This document shows positions 8,243 through 9,932 of a stretch of 9,932 nt of DNA, piece by piece. This DNA is from an uncultured Bacteroides sp. (GTDB lineage: Bacteria > Bacteroidota > Bacteroidia > Bacteroidales > Bacteroidaceae). A model generated the notes under the pieces. It searched no databases. It had not been told where the DNA came from and was given only the letters and a program-made list of their open reading frames with translations. Location of the stretch: contig USSR01000207.1 of the NCBI GenBank assembly GCA_900557355.1, positions 1 through 9,932 of the forward strand. Reading direction: 5' to 3'. Each line of letters starts with the position of its first letter. Position 1 is the first letter of the stretch. The position numbers and the translations under genes were made by a program.

Positions 8243-8929
8243 CAATTGGAGCAACTCTTTCAAATCTGTAATCTGATAAGTAGGCTTAAATGGTAACTCG
8301 GTACGTCCCGTTACATTATAGAACACCTGATGTATGCCTACTCCCTGAGCACCCTTTATATCATTTTCCCAGCTGTCACCCACCATCAACGACTCACGCA
8401 GTTCAGACTGGGTAGCCGACATGGCAAAATGGAAAATCTCGGGCCATGGCTTTAGGACACCAATATCATCTGATAGAACTACTTTCTTGAAGTAATGGTC
8501 AATTCCGGCAGAACGCATTTTGTGGCATTGCAGTTCCTGAAATCCATTGGAAAGGATATAAAGATTATATTTAGGTGCCAAATATTCCAGCACTTCCTGC
8601 GCATGGGGCATCAATCTACTTTTTGTAGGAATAACCGCAAAAAAGTCATCAGAAAAAGCTTTCGCTAAAGCCGTATCCCCCTCTCCTACTGCCTCCAGCG
8701 GATAGAGAAAACGTTGACGATTCAATTCTTCTTTTGTCACTTTTCCATCTGCATATTCTGCCCACAATTCGATATTACGCCTCTCATAGAGTTCATAGAA
8801 ATGTTCAAAAGACCGAAAATAGCGATCATATTCATATTTGCGATACATTTCCTCAAATGTATCACGGGCATTAAAAGAAAAGGCCCAGAGAGTATCATCC
8901 AGGTCGAAAAAAATATTCTTGTACTGCAT
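8237..8929 (-). CDS. yjjG: YjjG family HAD-type pyrimidine nucleotidase
   Basis: This is a cytoplasmic haloacid-dehalogenase-superfamily phosphatase. The YjjG subgroup removes phosphate from nucleoside monophosphates, including non-canonical pyrimidines, and thereby keeps damaged bases out of DNA. The 230 residues fit the family (E. coli YjjG has 225). All HAD motifs are present: motif I DLDDTLW with Asp9 and Asp11, motif II SNG at 127-129, the motif III lysine Lys160 in VLKPWPEIF, and motif IV GDSWENDI with Asp185 and Asp190. The helical cap at about 15-105 shares YjjG-like features (ELWAEYADGKVTKEELNRQRF). The gene starts one base after the T-rich tail of the preceding lipoprotein terminator, and no Shine-Dalgarno site is visible. 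No ATG lies further upstream in frame before the hairpin, so this start is the best choice. The exact substrate is inferred from family membership; a related HAD phosphatase activity remains possible. Confidence 0.9.
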   Translation of the reverse strand: MQYKNIFFDLDDTLWAFSFNARDTFEEMYRKYEYDRYFRSFEHFYELYERRNIELWAEYADGKVTKEELNRQRFLYPLEAVGEGDTALAKAFSDDFFAVIPTKSRLMPHAQEVLEYLAPKYNLYILSNGFQELQCHKMRSAGIDHYFKKVVLSDDIGVLKPWPEIFHFAMSATQSELRESLMVGDSWENDIKGAQGVGIHQVFYNVTGRTELPFKPTYQITDLKELLQLL

Positions 8930-8967
8930 ATAAAAAGAAAATGGCAGGGATAACCTTTCCCCGCCAT
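8930..8967 (-). terminator. Rho-independent terminator after the coiled-coil lipoprotein gene
   Basis: Read on the minus strand, ATGGCGGGG (8967-8959) pairs with CCCTGCCAT (8949-8941) over 9 bp with one G-U pair and a 9-nt loop. It is followed by TTTCTTTTTAT (8940-8930). This is a GC-rich hairpin with a strong U-tract, placed 18 bp after the lipoprotein stop. The U-tract touches the start codon of the nucleotidase gene. Confidence 0.85.
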
Positions 8968-8985
8968 TCTTATAATTTAATTAAG

Positions 8986-9864
8986 TTATTTTACTTGGAT
9001 AACCAGGTATCTGGATACGTTCCAGAAATCTTTCGGATTCGTAATCTTCAGAACGAGCTGATCTTTATCATCTTTCTCCAAAGCATAAGAACCTGCCGGA
9101 TGAGTAGTCAAGACATCTGCACTCTTGGAATACAACTTAATTTCTTTCGTTGTACGAATATCAACCTGAGTAAAGTAATCCTTATTGATGTCACCATCCT
9201 TAAGCACTTGCTTTTTCTGGAAGAGACCGGTATTTGTCAGAATATTCTGATCCTTCAGTTCTTTCTTTGTTCCGAAAACAAACCAAGCTGTGTTCAGTGC
9301 CTTATCTTGCTCAGCTACGGTTTTGGCTTTCGCTTCATTTTCGGCAGTAAGCACTTCTTTGTCAGTTGACAGGCCAGTCACAGCTGCATCCAGTTCCTGA
9401 ATACGAATATTCTTAGAGGCAAGTTCAGCCTGCAATTCCTCGATACGCTGGGTTTTGGCTACCAATTCCTGAGTCAGAGATTCTACAGCTTTCTTCAACT
9501 GGGTAGAGTTATTCTTGCTACTTTTCAGCATAGCTTCCAGTTTAGCGATCTGCTCTTTGTTTTCTTGCATTTGTTTCTGGATAAATTCAATATCAGTGGC
9601 AATCTGCTGTTTAGCTGATAAAGAACCTTCTGAAACCGCACCACGCTGCAAGTCTACGCGACTTTCGGCGGCATTGATTTGGCGGAAGCCTTCAGAGATA
9701 TCATTGAAAGTACCCATCATTTCATCCAGTTCAGCATTACGCTGAGTAAGTTCCATCAAAAGAGAATCATTTTCAGCTTTCAGTTGGTCTTTACTTCCAC
9801 CTGACAAGCCGTCGCACGATGCCATAACGGCCGCACATACAATTAAAACTGCTAACTTTTTCAT
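8986..9864 (-). CDS. Coiled-coil lipoprotein, possible Cbp1-type collagen-binding adhesin
   Basis: This 292-residue protein has a lipoprotein signal peptide with lipobox MASC and the lipid cysteine at residue 17. Residues about 25-195 are a long, nearly unbroken alpha-helical coiled coil rich in Glu, Lys, Gln and Leu heptads, with a possible break near 70-85. The last 95 residues (about 197-292) form a small globular, probably beta-rich domain. The tripeptide DSL at 33-35 fits the Bacteroides O-glycosylation motif D(S/T)(A/I/L/V/M/T), so the exported protein may be glycosylated. Length, architecture and N-terminus agree with what I recall of the Cbp1 family of collagen-binding glycoprotein adhesins in Bacteroides, but I could not compare sequences, so this name is tentative. 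No acidic surface-export run follows the cysteine (DGLSGG), so surface exposure is not assured. A strong terminator follows, indicating a single-gene transcript. Confidence 0.85.
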   Translation of the reverse strand: MKKLAVLIVCAAVMASCDGLSGGSKDQLKAENDSLLMELTQRNAELDEMMGTFNDISEGFRQINAAESRVDLQRGAVSEGSLSAKQQIATDIEFIQKQMQENKEQIAKLEAMLKSSKNNSTQLKKAVESLTQELVAKTQRIEELQAELASKNIRIQELDAAVTGLSTDKEVLTAENEAKAKTVAEQDKALNTAWFVFGTKKELKDQNILTNTGLFQKKQVLKDGDINKDYFTQVDIRTTKEIKLYSKSADVLTTHPAGSYALEKDDKDQLVLKITNPKDFWNVSRYLVIQVK

Positions 9865-9932
9865 ACGCTTTTGTTTTACGTTGGTTAATGAAGTTATTTA
9901 ATCGTCTATTCCTGCTACTACAATTACTATTT

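Noticed and set aside
8737..8967. 76-codon minus-strand frame starting in the terminator stem
   Set aside because: It overlaps the nucleotidase gene in another frame and its ATG lies in the hairpin. The nucleotidase with all HAD motifs is the real gene.
8941..9369. 142-codon open frame on the plus strand
   Set aside because: It lies antisense to the coiled-coil lipoprotein gene, begins inside the terminator hairpin and encodes no recognisable domain. It is a shadow of the real gene.
9865..9932. Promoter for the coiled-coil lipoprotein
   Set aside because: On the minus strand a TTG lies 20 bp before TAAATAAC, but the -7 element matches the consensus poorly. Another candidate, TAACTTCA, has wrong spacing. 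A promoter is expected here or just outside the window but cannot be called.

Overview
The window looks like chromosome of a gut Bacteroides or close relative. It is AT-rich and carries a SusC/SusD outer-membrane pair. Its lipoproteins have Bacteroidetes-type signal peptides, one with the acidic SDDD run after the lipid cysteine. The genes lack clear Shine-Dalgarno sites, and one promoter matches the Bacteroides -33/-7 consensus exactly at its -7 element. The species cannot be fixed from the sequence alone.

Left part (1-7475, + strand): a SusC-like TonB-dependent transporter, cut at its 5' end by the window edge, is followed by its SusD-like substrate-binding lipoprotein. Next come a third, probably surface-exposed lipoprotein with a Calx-beta-like domain and a large secreted cysteine peptidase of family C10 (streptopain/SpeB type) with all recognisable catalytic residues. 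The first three genes are 26-27 bp apart and form an operon. A perfect 12-bp hairpin lies between the third gene and the peptidase, ending only 21 bp before the peptidase start. No carbohydrate-active enzyme is visible. The simplest reading is a protein- or peptide-directed SusCD locus: the peptidase cuts a protein outside the cell and SusCD imports the fragments. That reading is inference, because the upstream part of the locus is not in the window.

Right part (7535-9864, - strand): three household-type genes converge on the peptidase. In transcription order they are a coiled-coil lipoprotein (possibly of the Cbp1 collagen-binding adhesin family), a HAD-superfamily nucleotidase of the YjjG type and a MarC-family six-helix membrane protein. 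A strong hairpin terminator lies between the lipoprotein and the nucleotidase. A consensus Bacteroides promoter precedes the MarC gene, overlapping the end of the nucleotidase gene. A 13-bp perfect inverted repeat between the peptidase and MarC genes serves as a bidirectional terminator.

No RNA gene, mobile element, CRISPR array or repeat family was seen, and no gene-free stretch exceeds 100 bp. The most interesting parts are the peptidase-linked SusCD locus, the long C-terminal extension of the peptidase with its type IX-sorting-like tail, and two terminators placed almost against the next start codon.
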